64,000 bases of DNA from CALFVT01 sp039989855 (GTDB taxonomy: Bacteria; Pseudomonadota; Alphaproteobacteria; Caulobacterales; Maricaulaceae). How positions within the stretch are numbered: position 1 is the stretch's first letter; each line of letters begins with the position of its first letter. This document shows, piece after piece, positions 53,211 to 61,975 of the stretch. Where the stretch lies: assembly GCA_039989855.1 (NCBI GenBank), contig JBDXGZ010000016.1, positions 1 through 64,000 of the forward strand, read 5' to 3'. A program made the translations under genes and the position numbers. Below the pieces are notes generated by a model. That model was not told the origin of the DNA. It was given only the letters and a program-made list of their open reading frames with translations, and searched no databases.

Positions 53211-54296
53211 CTATTTAGGGTCTATCAATTTGCCAATCAACTGCGCAGTGTAATCTACCATGGGGATAACTTTTGCATAGTTAATCCGTGTCGGCCCAAT
53301 GACGCCAACCGCGCCTATAATCTGTTGTTTCGTGTTGCGATAGGGGGCAATCACAACACTATGATCAGATAATGAGAAAAGAGGGTTTTCTGACCCAATA
53401 AAAATTTTAACCCCGTCCGCCGTTTGGGTTTGATCAAGCAGATCAATCAAGCCTTCTTTGCGTTCCAAATCATCAAATAACATCTGTATGCGTTCAATAT
53501 CAGCTTGCGCTTCAAGGTTGCCCAAGAGCTGAGATTGGCCACGAATGATTAGGCGGCGCTCGGCCTTTTGGTTATTAGCCGACCCTGTCCAGTCAGCGAG
53601 CCCTTGCTCGATAAGCTTACTCGCTGCGGCGTCGAGCGCGGCGCGGCCCGTCTCAATATCTGCGAGAATGTCTGTACGTGCTTCATCCAGTTGCCGCCCT
53701 TTAAGGCGTGCCGAAAGGAAATCACCTGCGCGCTCTAAGCTCGCTGCAGGGAGGCCTTGGAGGCGGGGCATCAAGCGATTTTCCACGCGCCCATCGCCGT
53801 AAACTAAAACCACAAGGGCTTGTCCGTCATCAAGGGCGATAAATTCCACATGTGTGATTGGGCTTTGCGGGGTGGTCTTTTTGCTCGGTGTTAGGACGAG
53901 CCCCGCACCGCCAGCTAATCCTGCTAAGAGGGTTGAGGCTTGCGTAAGTAGCGTATCATTATCTTGGAGGCGTTGGCTTAACCGCGCACTAAGAGCTTGT
54001 TGTTCTGGCTCCAGATTGCCAACTTGCAATAGCCCGTCAACAAACAGGCGAAGACCGCGGTGAGTTGGGATGCGGCCTGCACTGACGTGGGGCGATGCGA
54101 GCAGTCCCATGCGCGTTAAATCCGACATAGTATTACGGATGGTCGCGGGAGATAAAAACAGCCCACTTTCGAGCGCTAGCGTGCGTGACCCCACAGGCTG
54201 TCCCGTCGAGAGAAACGCCTCAACAATGTCCCGGAACACGTCCCGAGCGCGACTATCCATATCGGAAAGACTAAAATGTGGCGGAATACGCGTCAT
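53211..54296 (-). CDS. hrcA: Heat-inducible transcription repressor HrcA
   Basis: A 361-residue repressor of CIRCE-regulated operons (groESL in alphaproteobacteria). The winged-helix N-terminus has AFLSTGQPVGSRTLALES and LSPATIRNTMSDLTRMGLL. The C-terminal LVLVYGDGRVENR and GPTRINYAKVIPMVDYTAQLIG are also family features. ATG 54296 is chosen; a frame extension 32 codons upstream reads through probable promoter DNA. A candidate RpoH promoter lies seven bases upstream. It is divergent from rph. Confidence 0.95.
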   Translation of the reverse strand: MTRIPPHFSLSDMDSRARDVFRDIVEAFLSTGQPVGSRTLALESGLFLSPATIRNTMSDLTRMGLLASPHVSAGRIPTHRGLRLFVDGLLQVGNLEPEQQALSARLSQRLQDNDTLLTQASTLLAGLAGGAGLVLTPSKKTTPQSPITHVEFIALDDGQALVVLVYGDGRVENRLMPRLQGLPAASLERAGDFLSARLKGRQLDEARTDILADIETGRAALDAAASKLIEQGLADWTGSANNQKAERRLIIRGQSQLLGNLEAQADIERIQMLFDDLERKEGLIDLLDQTQTADGVKIFIGSENPLFSLSDHSVVIAPYRNTKQQIIGAVGVIGPTRINYAKVIPMVDYTAQLIGKLIDPK

Positions 54297-54303
54297 GCTC
54301 GGG

Positions 54304-54332
54304 ATGTGGGGAGTGAGGGGCAAAGAATCAAG
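54304..54332 (-). promoter_or_regulatory. Candidate RpoH promoter of hrcA-grpE
   Basis: On the minus strand, CTTG (54332-54329), 17 bases, then CCCCACAT (54311-54304). This is a weaker heat-shock match than those before dnaK, hslV and hslU. It leaves only seven bases to the hrcA ATG, so the mRNA may be leaderless or start at a downstream codon. Confidence 0.5.
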
Positions 54333-54415
54333 ACATATATTTTTGATAATTTCTCTTTTACTTATCGAGACGGCGTGGCAAAGCTGCGGCACTTAATTCC
54401 TGATCGGAGCTTTCT

Positions 54416-55144
54416 ATGACACAGCCAACACGCCCAAATGACCGCGCTCTAGATGCGCTCCGTAATGTGAGCCTCACGCCAAGTGCGGCCAAATATGCAG
54501 AAGGATCATGCCTCGCTAAATTTGGCGATACTCATGTTCTATGTACGGCCTCGGTTGATGAGAATGTCCCGCGTTGGATGCGCGGGTCTGGTAAGGGATG
54601 GGTGACGGCTGAATATGGTATGCTCCCGCGCTCGACCCATACGCGTAATAACCGCGAGGCGGCACGCGGCAAACAAGGCGGACGCACCGTTGAAATTCAA
54701 CGCCTGATTGGGCGGAGCTTACGGGCGGCGATTGATCTTAAAAAACTCGGCGAGCGCCAAATTATTGTTGACTGCGACGTGATGCAAGCGGACGGCGGCA
54801 CACGCACAACGTCTATCACAGGCGCATGGGTCGCACTTTACCAAGCCTGCCAAGGTCTGGTTGATCAAGGACTTCTAAAAGAAAACCCCGTCACAGATTG
54901 CATGGCTGCTGTGTCTTGCGGGATTGTTGACGGAACCTGCCGTCTTGATTTGGAATATACCGAAGATAGCGCGGCGCAAGCGGACGCGAATTTCGTGCTG
55001 ACAGAAACAGGCGGCATGATCGAAGTGCAAGCCAGCGCGGAAGATACACCGTTTAGCCCTGAGCAAATGGCAGAGCTTATGCGGCTTGCTAGCAAAGGGA
55101 TTGGCGAGATTTGTGCCCTGCAAAAGTCAGTTCTTGGACTTTAG
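54416..55144 (+). CDS. rph: Ribonuclease PH
   Basis: A 242-residue phosphorolytic exonuclease that trims tRNA 3' ends. The family core has GWVTAEYGMLPRSTHTRNNREAARGKQGGRT, LIGRSLRAAIDL, and the phosphate-binding DCDVMQADGGTRTTSITGA. The usual rph-rdgB-hemW order is interrupted here by an XRE/DUF2975 gene pair. Divergent from hrcA. Confidence 0.97.
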   Translation: MTQPTRPNDRALDALRNVSLTPSAAKYAEGSCLAKFGDTHVLCTASVDENVPRWMRGSGKGWVTAEYGMLPRSTHTRNNREAARGKQGGRTVEIQRLIGRSLRAAIDLKKLGERQIIVDCDVMQADGGTRTTSITGAWVALYQACQGLVDQGLLKENPVTDCMAAVSCGIVDGTCRLDLEYTEDSAAQADANFVLTETGGMIEVQASAEDTPFSPEQMAELMRLASKGIGEICALQKSVLGL

Positions 55145-55165
55145 GCAGATTACTCAATAAAAAAT

Positions 55166-55411
55166 CTATTCGGCGGCGATCTTGTTTTCTGTGAAATCAT
55201 CTTCGGCGTCGGGCTCATAGACTAAAATGTCGGCAGGCTGACAATTAAGCTCACGACATAGGGCGGAGAGTGTAGAAAATCTGACTGCGCGCGCCTTGCC
55301 TGTTTTTAAAATAGATAGATTAGCGAGTGTGATACCCACACGCTGCGCCAGTTCGGTGAGCGATATACGTCGGTCTACTAAGACCTTGTCGAGATTAACA
55401 CGGATCGCCAT
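55166..55411 (-). CDS. XRE-type helix-turn-helix regulator
   Basis: An 81-residue DNA-binding protein with one Cro/CI-type helix-turn-helix (about 10-60): SLTELAQRVGITLANLSILKTGKARAVRFSTLSALCRELNCQPADIL. It belongs to the YozG-like set that pairs with DUF2975 membrane proteins. The start overlaps the stop of the DUF2975 gene in TAATG, indicating coupled translation. The pair may act as a membrane-linked sensor and regulator, but this is not established. Confidence 0.88.
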   Translation of the reverse strand: MAIRVNLDKVLVDRRISLTELAQRVGITLANLSILKTGKARAVRFSTLSALCRELNCQPADILVYEPDAEDDFTENKIAAE

Positions 55412-55968
55412 TAGATTGTCAGCTGCTGTTCTTGACGCAGCGCCGCGCCGTGGCGGAAGACTTCCGCGACAGTGGCAATAACAAAGACAAGGAACCAGCT
55501 TGTAAAGCGGATATCCAGATCAAGCGTCATCGCATCAGAAGGTTCCATTACAGTAATCATCGTGCTTGCTACCATACGGAAAGCTTCGGTGAGTGCAAGG
55601 ATGATCCAGATTTTACGCAGCCGATTTATGTTTTCTGGGACAAAGGGATCGCCGGTTATAAGTGTGACTAAAAGCCGTTTGAGGAGGTAGGCTATAACAA
55701 TGAAAGCGCCTGCGATTAGGGCCCCGCTAAAAGTGGATAGAATCAGTGTTTGACGACTCAATTCAGATGTCTGATTACCGTCAAGGCCCTTAAAGCTTGC
55801 GCTGTCTTTCATAGTATTGAAAAAATTATCGGAGAATGAGAACCCAAGGCCCAAGAGTAAGGCGCTAATAGAACTTACAATCATCATAATCATCAGCGCG
55901 CTTAGAAGCACACTGAAAATACGGACTGTATTACTTTGCTTTGTCGGTACGATAATTTCGTCAACCAT
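55411..55968 (-). CDS. DUF2975 membrane protein
   Basis: A 185-residue protein with four predicted helices (about 17-45, 70-95, 115-140, 152-172) and a conserved DPFVPENINRLRKIWIILALTEAFR segment typical of DUF2975. The function is unknown, but it regularly occurs with a small XRE regulator, as here. The pair lies between rph and rdgB on the opposite strand, probably as an insertion into a conserved neighbourhood. Confidence 0.85.
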   Translation of the reverse strand: MVDEIIVPTKQSNTVRIFSVLLSALMIMMIVSSISALLLGLGFSFSDNFFNTMKDSASFKGLDGNQTSELSRQTLILSTFSGALIAGAFIVIAYLLKRLLVTLITGDPFVPENINRLRKIWIILALTEAFRMVASTMITVMEPSDAMTLDLDIRFTSWFLVFVIATVAEVFRHGAALRQEQQLTI

Positions 55969-56108
55969 TTCTCACCCTTTCACTTAAGTTATCGATAAAC
56001 AATAATAAGCGCGATGGCAAGAGCTGAATGAATGAAACACAGAGAGTTTATCATTTAAAATGCAATGCACTCATGATAGCTGCATATTCAAACCCGTGGA
56101 AGAAGACT

Positions 56109-56729
56109 ATGCCTAATACTAGCTTGAGCCAACTTGTTGTCGCCTCTCATAATGAGGGCAAGGTGCGTGAAATTCGTGATCTTCTACTTCCTCTCGGCGT
56201 GCAAACGATCAGTGCAGCTGAGTTGAACTTGCCCGAACCCGAAGAGACGGAAACCACCTTTGCAGGCAATGCAAAGCTTAAGGCCGTGGCGGCGGCGCAA
56301 GCGTCAGGCCTTCCAGCTCTATCAGATGATAGCGGTTTGGCTGTGGACGCACTGGACGGCGCGCCCGGTATTTACGCCGCCCGTTGGGCACAAAAGCCGA
56401 AACGAGAAGGTGGTGGTCGTGATTTTCATATGGCCATGTGGCATGTGCAAGATCAAATTAGCGCGAAAGGCGGCCCGACGACGGCTCGCTTTATTTGCGC
56501 GTTGTGTCTGGCTTATCCGGACGGGTCGAGCTACGTTTATGAAGGTACGGTTGAGGGAAATATGGTATGGCCTCCGCGCGGCGATAAAGGCTTTGGCTAT
56601 GACCCGACCTTCCAAGCGGTGGGTGACAGCCTGACTTTTGCTGAAATTGATCCTGCTGAAAAACATGCCAAGAGCCACCGCGCCGATGCTTTTGCAAAGT
56701 TCCTTAAGGCTCAATTTCCGAATGAATAG
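56109..56729 (+). CDS. rdgB: dITP/XTP pyrophosphatase RdgB
   Basis: A 206-residue Ham1-family pyrophosphatase that removes non-canonical purine triphosphates before incorporation in DNA. Family marks are VVASHNEGKVREI, SDDSGLAVDALDGAPGIYAARWA, and the C-terminal RGDKGFGYDPTF. ATG 56109 with GGAAGA upstream is preferred; the earlier in-frame ATG codons lie upstream of the fold. The end overlaps the hemW start by eight bases. Confidence 0.95.
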   Translation: MPNTSLSQLVVASHNEGKVREIRDLLLPLGVQTISAAELNLPEPEETETTFAGNAKLKAVAAAQASGLPALSDDSGLAVDALDGAPGIYAARWAQKPKREGGGRDFHMAMWHVQDQISAKGGPTTARFICALCLAYPDGSSYVYEGTVEGNMVWPPRGDKGFGYDPTFQAVGDSLTFAEIDPAEKHAKSHRADAFAKFLKAQFPNE

Positions 56730-57858
56730 CCAACCGCTCGCTATTTATGTGCACTGGCCTTATTGTGCGCGCATCTGCCCCTATTGTGACTTCAACGTCT
56801 ATAAAGACCGAGATGATGATCATTTAGTGCAGTCGATTTGTGACGATTTGACCGCGTGGCGCGCGTGGAGCGGAGAGCGAAATGTAAGCTCGGTTCACTT
56901 TGGCGGGGGAACACCGTCGCTGATGGCGGGCCCTGATTTGGATAAAATCGTAACAACTATCGACCGCCTTTGGGGATTAGGCAATGCCGTTGAAATAGGC
57001 TTAGAACTCAATCCCAATAATGCGGCTTTGAGTAAGTTGGATGCGTTTAAAGCGGCGGGCGTGACCCGCGTATCATTTGGCGTACAGAGTTTTTACGATC
57101 CCGCGCTCAAACAATTAGGCCGTGACCATGATGGTCAAACCGCTACCGCTGCGCTCACCCAAGCGGCGGCTATTTTCCCGTCCGTTTCTGCTGATTTAAT
57201 ATTTGGCTGGCACGGGCAAACGGAAAGCTTACTGTCTCGTGACCTTGAGCAATGTCTGGATCTCGGCCTTACCCATATGTCGACTTATCAATTAACCATC
57301 GAAGACGGGACGGCCTTTGCCAAGGCCGAAGCGCGCGGCGAGGTTAAGGCTGTTGACGATGACCGTAGCGCGGACTTCTTTGATCTTATTCGTGAGCGTT
57401 TAATCGAGGGCGGCTTTGATCATTATGAAGTGTCTAATTTCGCCAAGCCTGATCACCGCTCCGCACATAATCTCGCCTATTGGCGCGGTTATGATTATGT
57501 CGGCGTCGGGCCGGGTGCACACGGACGGTTAAGTGTTGACGGTACGCGCTTTGCCACAATTAGCGCTATGCGCCCGCGTGACTACCAAGAGCGCGTAGGA
57601 CAAGGAATCGGACTTGAGACGAAAGAGAGCCTAAGCCCCGAGGCGCACCGCGATGAATATGTGTTGATGGGGCTGAGAATATCTGAGGGTATATCTTACG
57701 CGCGTGCTCAAAATATCTATGACGACCCTATTTTTAATGAGCGTGTTAAAGATTTATGCAATCAAGGTTACCTCACCTGTGCTCAAGACCGACTGATCGT
57801 GCCGCCGCATCGCCGCCCTCTGTTAAACCGTATTACGGAAAAACTCTTAGCGGGTTAA
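56722..57858 (+). CDS. hemW: HemW-type radical SAM protein (coproporphyrinogen III oxidase family)
   Basis: A 378-residue radical SAM protein with the cluster motif C-x3-C-x2-C (CARICPYCDF) and the SAM-binding FGGGTPSLM. HemW is now considered a haem chaperone rather than an HemN-type oxidase (family knowledge). ATG 56722 is chosen because it starts directly before the radical SAM core; the longer frame overlaps rdgB more deeply and adds residues with no homology. The order rdgB-hemW follows rph as in other alphaproteobacteria. Confidence 0.93.
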   Translation: MNSQPLAIYVHWPYCARICPYCDFNVYKDRDDDHLVQSICDDLTAWRAWSGERNVSSVHFGGGTPSLMAGPDLDKIVTTIDRLWGLGNAVEIGLELNPNNAALSKLDAFKAAGVTRVSFGVQSFYDPALKQLGRDHDGQTATAALTQAAAIFPSVSADLIFGWHGQTESLLSRDLEQCLDLGLTHMSTYQLTIEDGTAFAKAEARGEVKAVDDDRSADFFDLIRERLIEGGFDHYEVSNFAKPDHRSAHNLAYWRGYDYVGVGPGAHGRLSVDGTRFATISAMRPRDYQERVGQGIGLETKESLSPEAHRDEYVLMGLRISEGISYARAQNIYDDPIFNERVKDLCNQGYLTCAQDRLIVPPHRRPLLNRITEKLLAG

Positions 57859-57866
57859 GGGCTTGA

Positions 57867-59219
57867 TTAAGAGGGGTCTGTTACGCTGCGCGGGGCAGGA
57901 ACGAGGGTGCGAATACGGCCATTTTGAATTTCATAAATGGCGAGACCGCGATCAGGCGTTCCGTTCGCGCGGAAGCGAACAAGCCCATCGATACCGTAAA
58001 ACCCGTTTTGATCTTGCACACGATTGTGCCGTGTTTTTGGATCACCATTGGCAACAAAATGGGCAATATTTACGGCGTCATAGGCAAGGCTTGCAAGACG
58101 TCCTGCGTCTTGACCGTAAAGTTGATCATAACGGGTTTGGAACTTTTGACGCTCTTCAATGTCAGGGCCGGCAAAGATACCGCCGTTAAGGGCAGGCTCT
58201 TGGGCCGAATCTTTATCTTGCCATTGACCTGTCCCCAAAAATTGAACCTTGCGAAGATCGTCTTCATAGAAGGTCAGCAGCGGGGCCAGAGTCCGCAGGG
58301 CAATTCCGCTTTCTGGCAATATGATAGCTTCAAACGCCATCGGGTCTGTCTCTTCGCGGGTTTCTTCGATCTCGGCAAAATATCGTGCCAAGCTTTGCGC
58401 TGGGGCTTGCATGGCGGATATATCACTGCCCTGATAGGTTTCAGATGCTGTAATTTCTGCTCCACTCGCCGTTACAGCGCGCTCGTAAGCGGCTTTAACG
58501 CGTCGTGCATAGGCACTGTTTGGTCCAAGATAGGCAAAACGCGTGACCCCCGTTTCACGGGCATGGGCAACAATTCGTTCAATTTCGGCTTCGGGTGGAA
58601 AGCTTAGTAAATAAGCGCCATTACCTGCCGCGCGTTGGTCCGTAGAAAAGCCAATGACTGGAATGCCGGCACGGGCGGCTGTAGTTTTCGCCTCTCGTAC
58701 AGAGGCTGATAAAATGGGGCCGACAATAACGTCCACGCCAGCTTCGATAGCTTTCTTTACAGCGTCTCGTGTTCCAGAACTATTGCCTTTTGTATCAAAA
58801 GGCACAAGCAATGTGTCAGCATTTTTCTGGTTGAAGACAGCCATTTGTGCGGCTTTAAGTAAGCTATCAGATTCGGCACGAAGCTGAGCCCGACTTGACG
58901 AGAAGGGTAAAATGATGGCGATACGTTTAATGTCACGACCCGCCATATGAGGCGGGGTTAATCCCTCGCGAAAGCTAGGTTCAACGGTTTCTACTTTAAC
59001 GTCATCTTCGACTTCATCCGTTTGGGTTGGGACGTTGACCTCTTTCGGGGTATCTTGCGGAGCAACAGGGCGCTCAATCACAGGCCTTGGTTGATTTGGG
59101 TTTGGATTGGGTTCTGGTGTCGTTTCGCAAGCTATAAGCCCGATCATGGATAGGGCAAAAAGCAGCGGTTTGAAATAACTCGCGGAAAGCCATTGATTCT
59201 GACGATCAAAACGCGTCAT
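57867..59219 (-). CDS. LpoA/LppC-like lipoprotein (penicillin-binding protein activator)
   Basis: A 450-residue lipoprotein (lipobox LIAC, Cys31) with a Pro- and Asn-rich linker (PNPNPNQPRP) and then a periplasmic-binding-type domain of two lobes (about 90-440): RIAIILPFSSSRAQLRAESDSLLKAAQMA and VDVIVGPILSASVREAKTTAARAGIPVIGFS. The gene faces rsmI, and in E. coli the corresponding locus is rsmI-lpoA-yraN-dolP, where LpoA activates PBP1a. Alphaproteobacterial proteins lack the N-terminal TPR-type domain, so activator function is inferred only. Confidence 0.85.
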   Translation of the reverse strand: MTRFDRQNQWLSASYFKPLLFALSMIGLIACETTPEPNPNPNQPRPVIERPVAPQDTPKEVNVPTQTDEVEDDVKVETVEPSFREGLTPPHMAGRDIKRIAIILPFSSSRAQLRAESDSLLKAAQMAVFNQKNADTLLVPFDTKGNSSGTRDAVKKAIEAGVDVIVGPILSASVREAKTTAARAGIPVIGFSTDQRAAGNGAYLLSFPPEAEIERIVAHARETGVTRFAYLGPNSAYARRVKAAYERAVTASGAEITASETYQGSDISAMQAPAQSLARYFAEIEETREETDPMAFEAIILPESGIALRTLAPLLTFYEDDLRKVQFLGTGQWQDKDSAQEPALNGGIFAGPDIEERQKFQTRYDQLYGQDAGRLASLAYDAVNIAHFVANGDPKTRHNRVQDQNGFYGIDGLVRFRANGTPDRGLAIYEIQNGRIRTLVPAPRSVTDPS

Positions 59220-59254
59220 AGTTTAAACCTCTTTTATAACTTGCGACATACATT

Positions 59255-60172
59255 ATGACGTCACCTGACCCTATTATAAGCCCTGCAACCACAAGGCAAT
59301 TACAAAGTGGATTTGATCACAGCCCTTTCGCTGAAGACGCGAAATTAGCGGCGGGACTTTATATTGTCTCAACGCCAATTGGAAATTTGCGCGATATTAC
59401 TTTGCGTGCCCTCGATATTTTGGCGAATGTCGATCATATATTAGCCGAAGATACGCGCCAAACGGCTAAATTACTCGCTCATTATAAAATCAAAACTCCT
59501 CTATCAGCCTATCATGACCATAATGCGGCGAAACGTGTACCAAAACTTGTTGAATCCCTACAAGAGGGGGCCATCATGGCCCTTGTTAGTGACGCGGGGA
59601 CACCGCTTGTCTCAGATCCGGGGTATAAACTTGTTAGTGCGGCGATTGAAGCGGGTATCCATATTAGCCCTATTCCGGGCGCATCGGCGGTACTCGCAGC
59701 TTTAACTTTATCGGGCTGCCCAAGTGAAAGATTTAGCTTTGGCGGATTTCTGCCCCCTAAAATAACCGCACGCAAACGGTGGCTTGAGACCTATCTTACC
59801 ACGCCGGGCACTTTGATTTTTTTCGAAACAGGCCCACGTTTACTGGCAAGTCTGTCTGATATTGAAACGGTTTTGGGCAACCGCCCTGTTGCGCTAACGC
59901 GTGAATTGACAAAGCGTTATGAGGAGGCGCGCTATGGGTCTGTGACAGAGCTTATGCAAACGGTGAAAGATGACCCACCGCGCGGAGAGCTCGTGATTTG
60001 TATTGGTCCCTCAACAGAATCGGGCGTTTGGGATGAGGCGCAAGTTATTGCCGCCCTGACGGAGGTCATTGATGAGCTCGGCGTTAAGCGGGCCGCGACG
60101 GCGGTGGCGCAAAACTGTGGATGGAAAAAACGTGATGTTTACGCGCTCGCTTTGCGTATGAAGGATGAGTAA
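59255..60172 (+). CDS. rsmI: 16S rRNA (cytidine1402-2'-O)-methyltransferase RsmI
   Basis: A 305-residue SAM-dependent methyltransferase of the tetrapyrrole-methylase fold. Diagnostic segments are STPIGNLRDITLRAL, LAEDTRQTAKLL, LVSDAGTPLVSDPGYKLV, and IPGASAVLAALTLSG. It modifies C1402 of 16S rRNA. It overlaps yraN by eight bases and forms an operon rsmI-yraN, divergent from the LpoA-like gene. Confidence 0.95.
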   Translation: MTSPDPIISPATTRQLQSGFDHSPFAEDAKLAAGLYIVSTPIGNLRDITLRALDILANVDHILAEDTRQTAKLLAHYKIKTPLSAYHDHNAAKRVPKLVESLQEGAIMALVSDAGTPLVSDPGYKLVSAAIEAGIHISPIPGASAVLAALTLSGCPSERFSFGGFLPPKITARKRWLETYLTTPGTLIFFETGPRLLASLSDIETVLGNRPVALTRELTKRYEEARYGSVTELMQTVKDDPPRGELVICIGPSTESGVWDEAQVIAALTEVIDELGVKRAATAVAQNCGWKKRDVYALALRMKDE

Positions 60173-60545
60173 AAGTCGGAAAACACAGGCAGAGGCTTCA
60201 GGACGTCGCGCCGAGCGTTGGGCTGCGGTTCTTTTACGGTTTAAAGGCTATTCTATTATAGCCAGCCGCGTAAAAACGCCTCATGGCGAAATAGATATTA
60301 TCGCGCGTAAGGGCCGTACCTTGGTTTTCATTGAGATTAAATATAGACAAAATCCGAAATCTTTATTGGCAAGCTTCACGCCGAACGCTCAAGCCCGTAT
60401 TACGAAGGCTGCATCTTATTATGTGAGCCGAAACACACGCTATCAAGCCTTAGCTCAAAGATTTGACCTGATTATGATGAGTCCATGGGGCGTTTTTCCT
60501 TACGGGAATTTTCGGCATATGGTTGATGCGTGGCGAGCATATTAA
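60165..60545 (+). CDS. yraN: YraN family (UPF0102) putative endonuclease
   Basis: A 126-residue protein of the YraN family, a predicted PD-(D/E)xK nuclease. GRRAERWAAVLLRFKGYSII leads to HGEIDIIARKGRTLVFIEIKYR, with the Glu/Asp and E-x-K catalytic residues visible. The family occurs beside rsmI and lpoA, as here. Its cellular substrate is not known. Confidence 0.9.
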   Translation: MSKSRKTQAEASGRRAERWAAVLLRFKGYSIIASRVKTPHGEIDIIARKGRTLVFIEIKYRQNPKSLLASFTPNAQARITKAASYYVSRNTRYQALAQRFDLIMMSPWGVFPYGNFRHMVDAWRAY

Positions 60546-60606
60546 AGCCTGTTAAGTTTTGAGTTTATTAAGACGGTGATAACCATTTTTAGCCATATAT
60601 GCGTTT

Positions 60607-61617
60607 ATGAAAAAATTAACCTTAATATCAGCGCTCGCTATATCGCTTTCACTTTCTGCCTGTGCCGTCACAACGGCAGGCGTAAAACCAGGGGATGAAC
60701 GAAATCTCAGCCGATCTATAAATGATATTAGTATCGAGCGCGTGATTGAGGCTCGCCTGAAACGTGCAGATGGATATGACCTTAGCAAGGTTGATGTTGA
60801 AGTCGCTGAAGGCATTGTGGTTTTAGCAGGTCGGGTTCCGACACCTGAAGACAGCATTGAAGCAGAACGTATTGCTTGGTCAGCTCCTCATGTGGATGAA
60901 ATTGGCAATGAGATTATGGTTGGGGCTGAAGGCCGTAGTATTCTCCGCGGGACGAAGGATGGTGTTTTAGGCTCTTCTGTCAGGACGCGTTTGATTGCAG
61001 ATAAAACAGTGAAAGCCAGAAATATTAATATAGAAGCGCGAAACGGCATTGTTTATTTGCTGGGCGTAGCGCGAAGCCCTGAAGAGCTTGAACGTATCGC
61101 ATATATTGCCAGCACAACACGCGGAACTCGTGAAGTTGTTTCGTATATTAAAATACATGACGGGGTTAGCGCCGCGCCGCCGCAAGACTATGCAGGAGCC
61201 AATGCAATTCCTTATGCACCAGACGTTAACACAACTATTGCGCCACAGAGAGCCTTACCAGACTTTTTATCTGAAACGCCCCAAGGTTTAGCAGTAGATG
61301 GTTTAGCAACACAGGGTTTAGCCGCTGCAACTGCACCGACGATTGACCCTTTAGCGCCTTACTACCGCGACCCTTTAACGGGGGAGCGTATAGACTTAGA
61401 CCCAACAACAGGAACGATACCTTTCCAAGCTCCGCAAGCGAGCGCTATTGCGAAAATCGCTCCAGGTCTGCAAGCGCCAACGGAATTTCCGAGTGATGAT
61501 GAACTTGGCCGTTACCGCGTTGGGACCCCCGGTGAAGCTGTATCCGTCATTGAAAGTGCGCCATATTATATTGACCCCGTTACGGGCAAACAAATTCCTG
61601 TAAACTGGGTCCGTTAG
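60607..61617 (+). CDS. BON-domain lipoprotein, DolP-like, with repeated C-terminal tail
   Basis: A 336-residue lipoprotein (lipobox LSAC). Two BON domains follow (about 42-108 and 118-187), with DVEVAEGIVVLAGRV and the related NIEARNGIVYLLGVA. This corresponds to DolP (YraP) of E. coli, which is 191 residues. The extra C-terminal region (about 190-336) is Ala/Pro/Thr-rich and contains two copies of an APYY-x-DPxTG-x-x-I motif (250-261 and 318-330). DolP binds anionic phospholipids and supports outer-membrane integrity (family knowledge). The tail is specific to this lineage as far as I can judge. Confidence 0.85.
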   Translation: MKKLTLISALAISLSLSACAVTTAGVKPGDERNLSRSINDISIERVIEARLKRADGYDLSKVDVEVAEGIVVLAGRVPTPEDSIEAERIAWSAPHVDEIGNEIMVGAEGRSILRGTKDGVLGSSVRTRLIADKTVKARNINIEARNGIVYLLGVARSPEELERIAYIASTTRGTREVVSYIKIHDGVSAAPPQDYAGANAIPYAPDVNTTIAPQRALPDFLSETPQGLAVDGLATQGLAAATAPTIDPLAPYYRDPLTGERIDLDPTTGTIPFQAPQASAIAKIAPGLQAPTEFPSDDELGRYRVGTPGEAVSVIESAPYYIDPVTGKQIPVNWVR

Positions 61618-61967
61618 GTCGCGCCGCCGAGGTGGCGGGCGAGATCATCTTTACCGGTTCCCAAAGTTAAGCCGTTCGGCCCCTCTACAACAGGCCTTTT
61701 CATGAGCGTAGGATGAGCTTGCAACAGCTCTAGGGCTGTGTGCTCGGCATTATTTTTTTCATCATCACTTAGGCCGCGCCATGTGGTTGAGCGACGGTTA
61801 ATTAACTTATCCCAGCCAAAAGCATCGAGAAAATACGATAAAGTTTTTGCGTCAAGCGGCGTTTCGCGCACATCAACCGCTGTAACATCAAGGTTTGCGG
61901 CGGTGAATTGTTTGAGGACTTTTCGGCAGCTATCGCAAGCCTTCAAATGATAGACAGTGATGGACAT
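61614..61967 (-). CDS. ArsC/Spx-family thioredoxin-fold protein
   Basis: A 117-residue protein of the ArsC/Spx superfamily. CDSC near residues 11-14 sits at the typical active-site loop, and VVEGPNGLTLG continues the fold. ArsC members reduce arsenate, Spx/MgsR-type members regulate RNA polymerase in Gram-positives, and many proteobacterial relatives (YffB) have unknown roles. No arsenic genes are near, so the function stays open. Confidence 0.8.
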   Translation of the reverse strand: MSITVYHLKACDSCRKVLKQFTAANLDVTAVDVRETPLDAKTLSYFLDAFGWDKLINRRSTTWRGLSDDEKNNAEHTALELLQAHPTLMKRPVVEGPNGLTLGTGKDDLARHLGGAT

Positions 61968-61975
61968 ATTAAATT

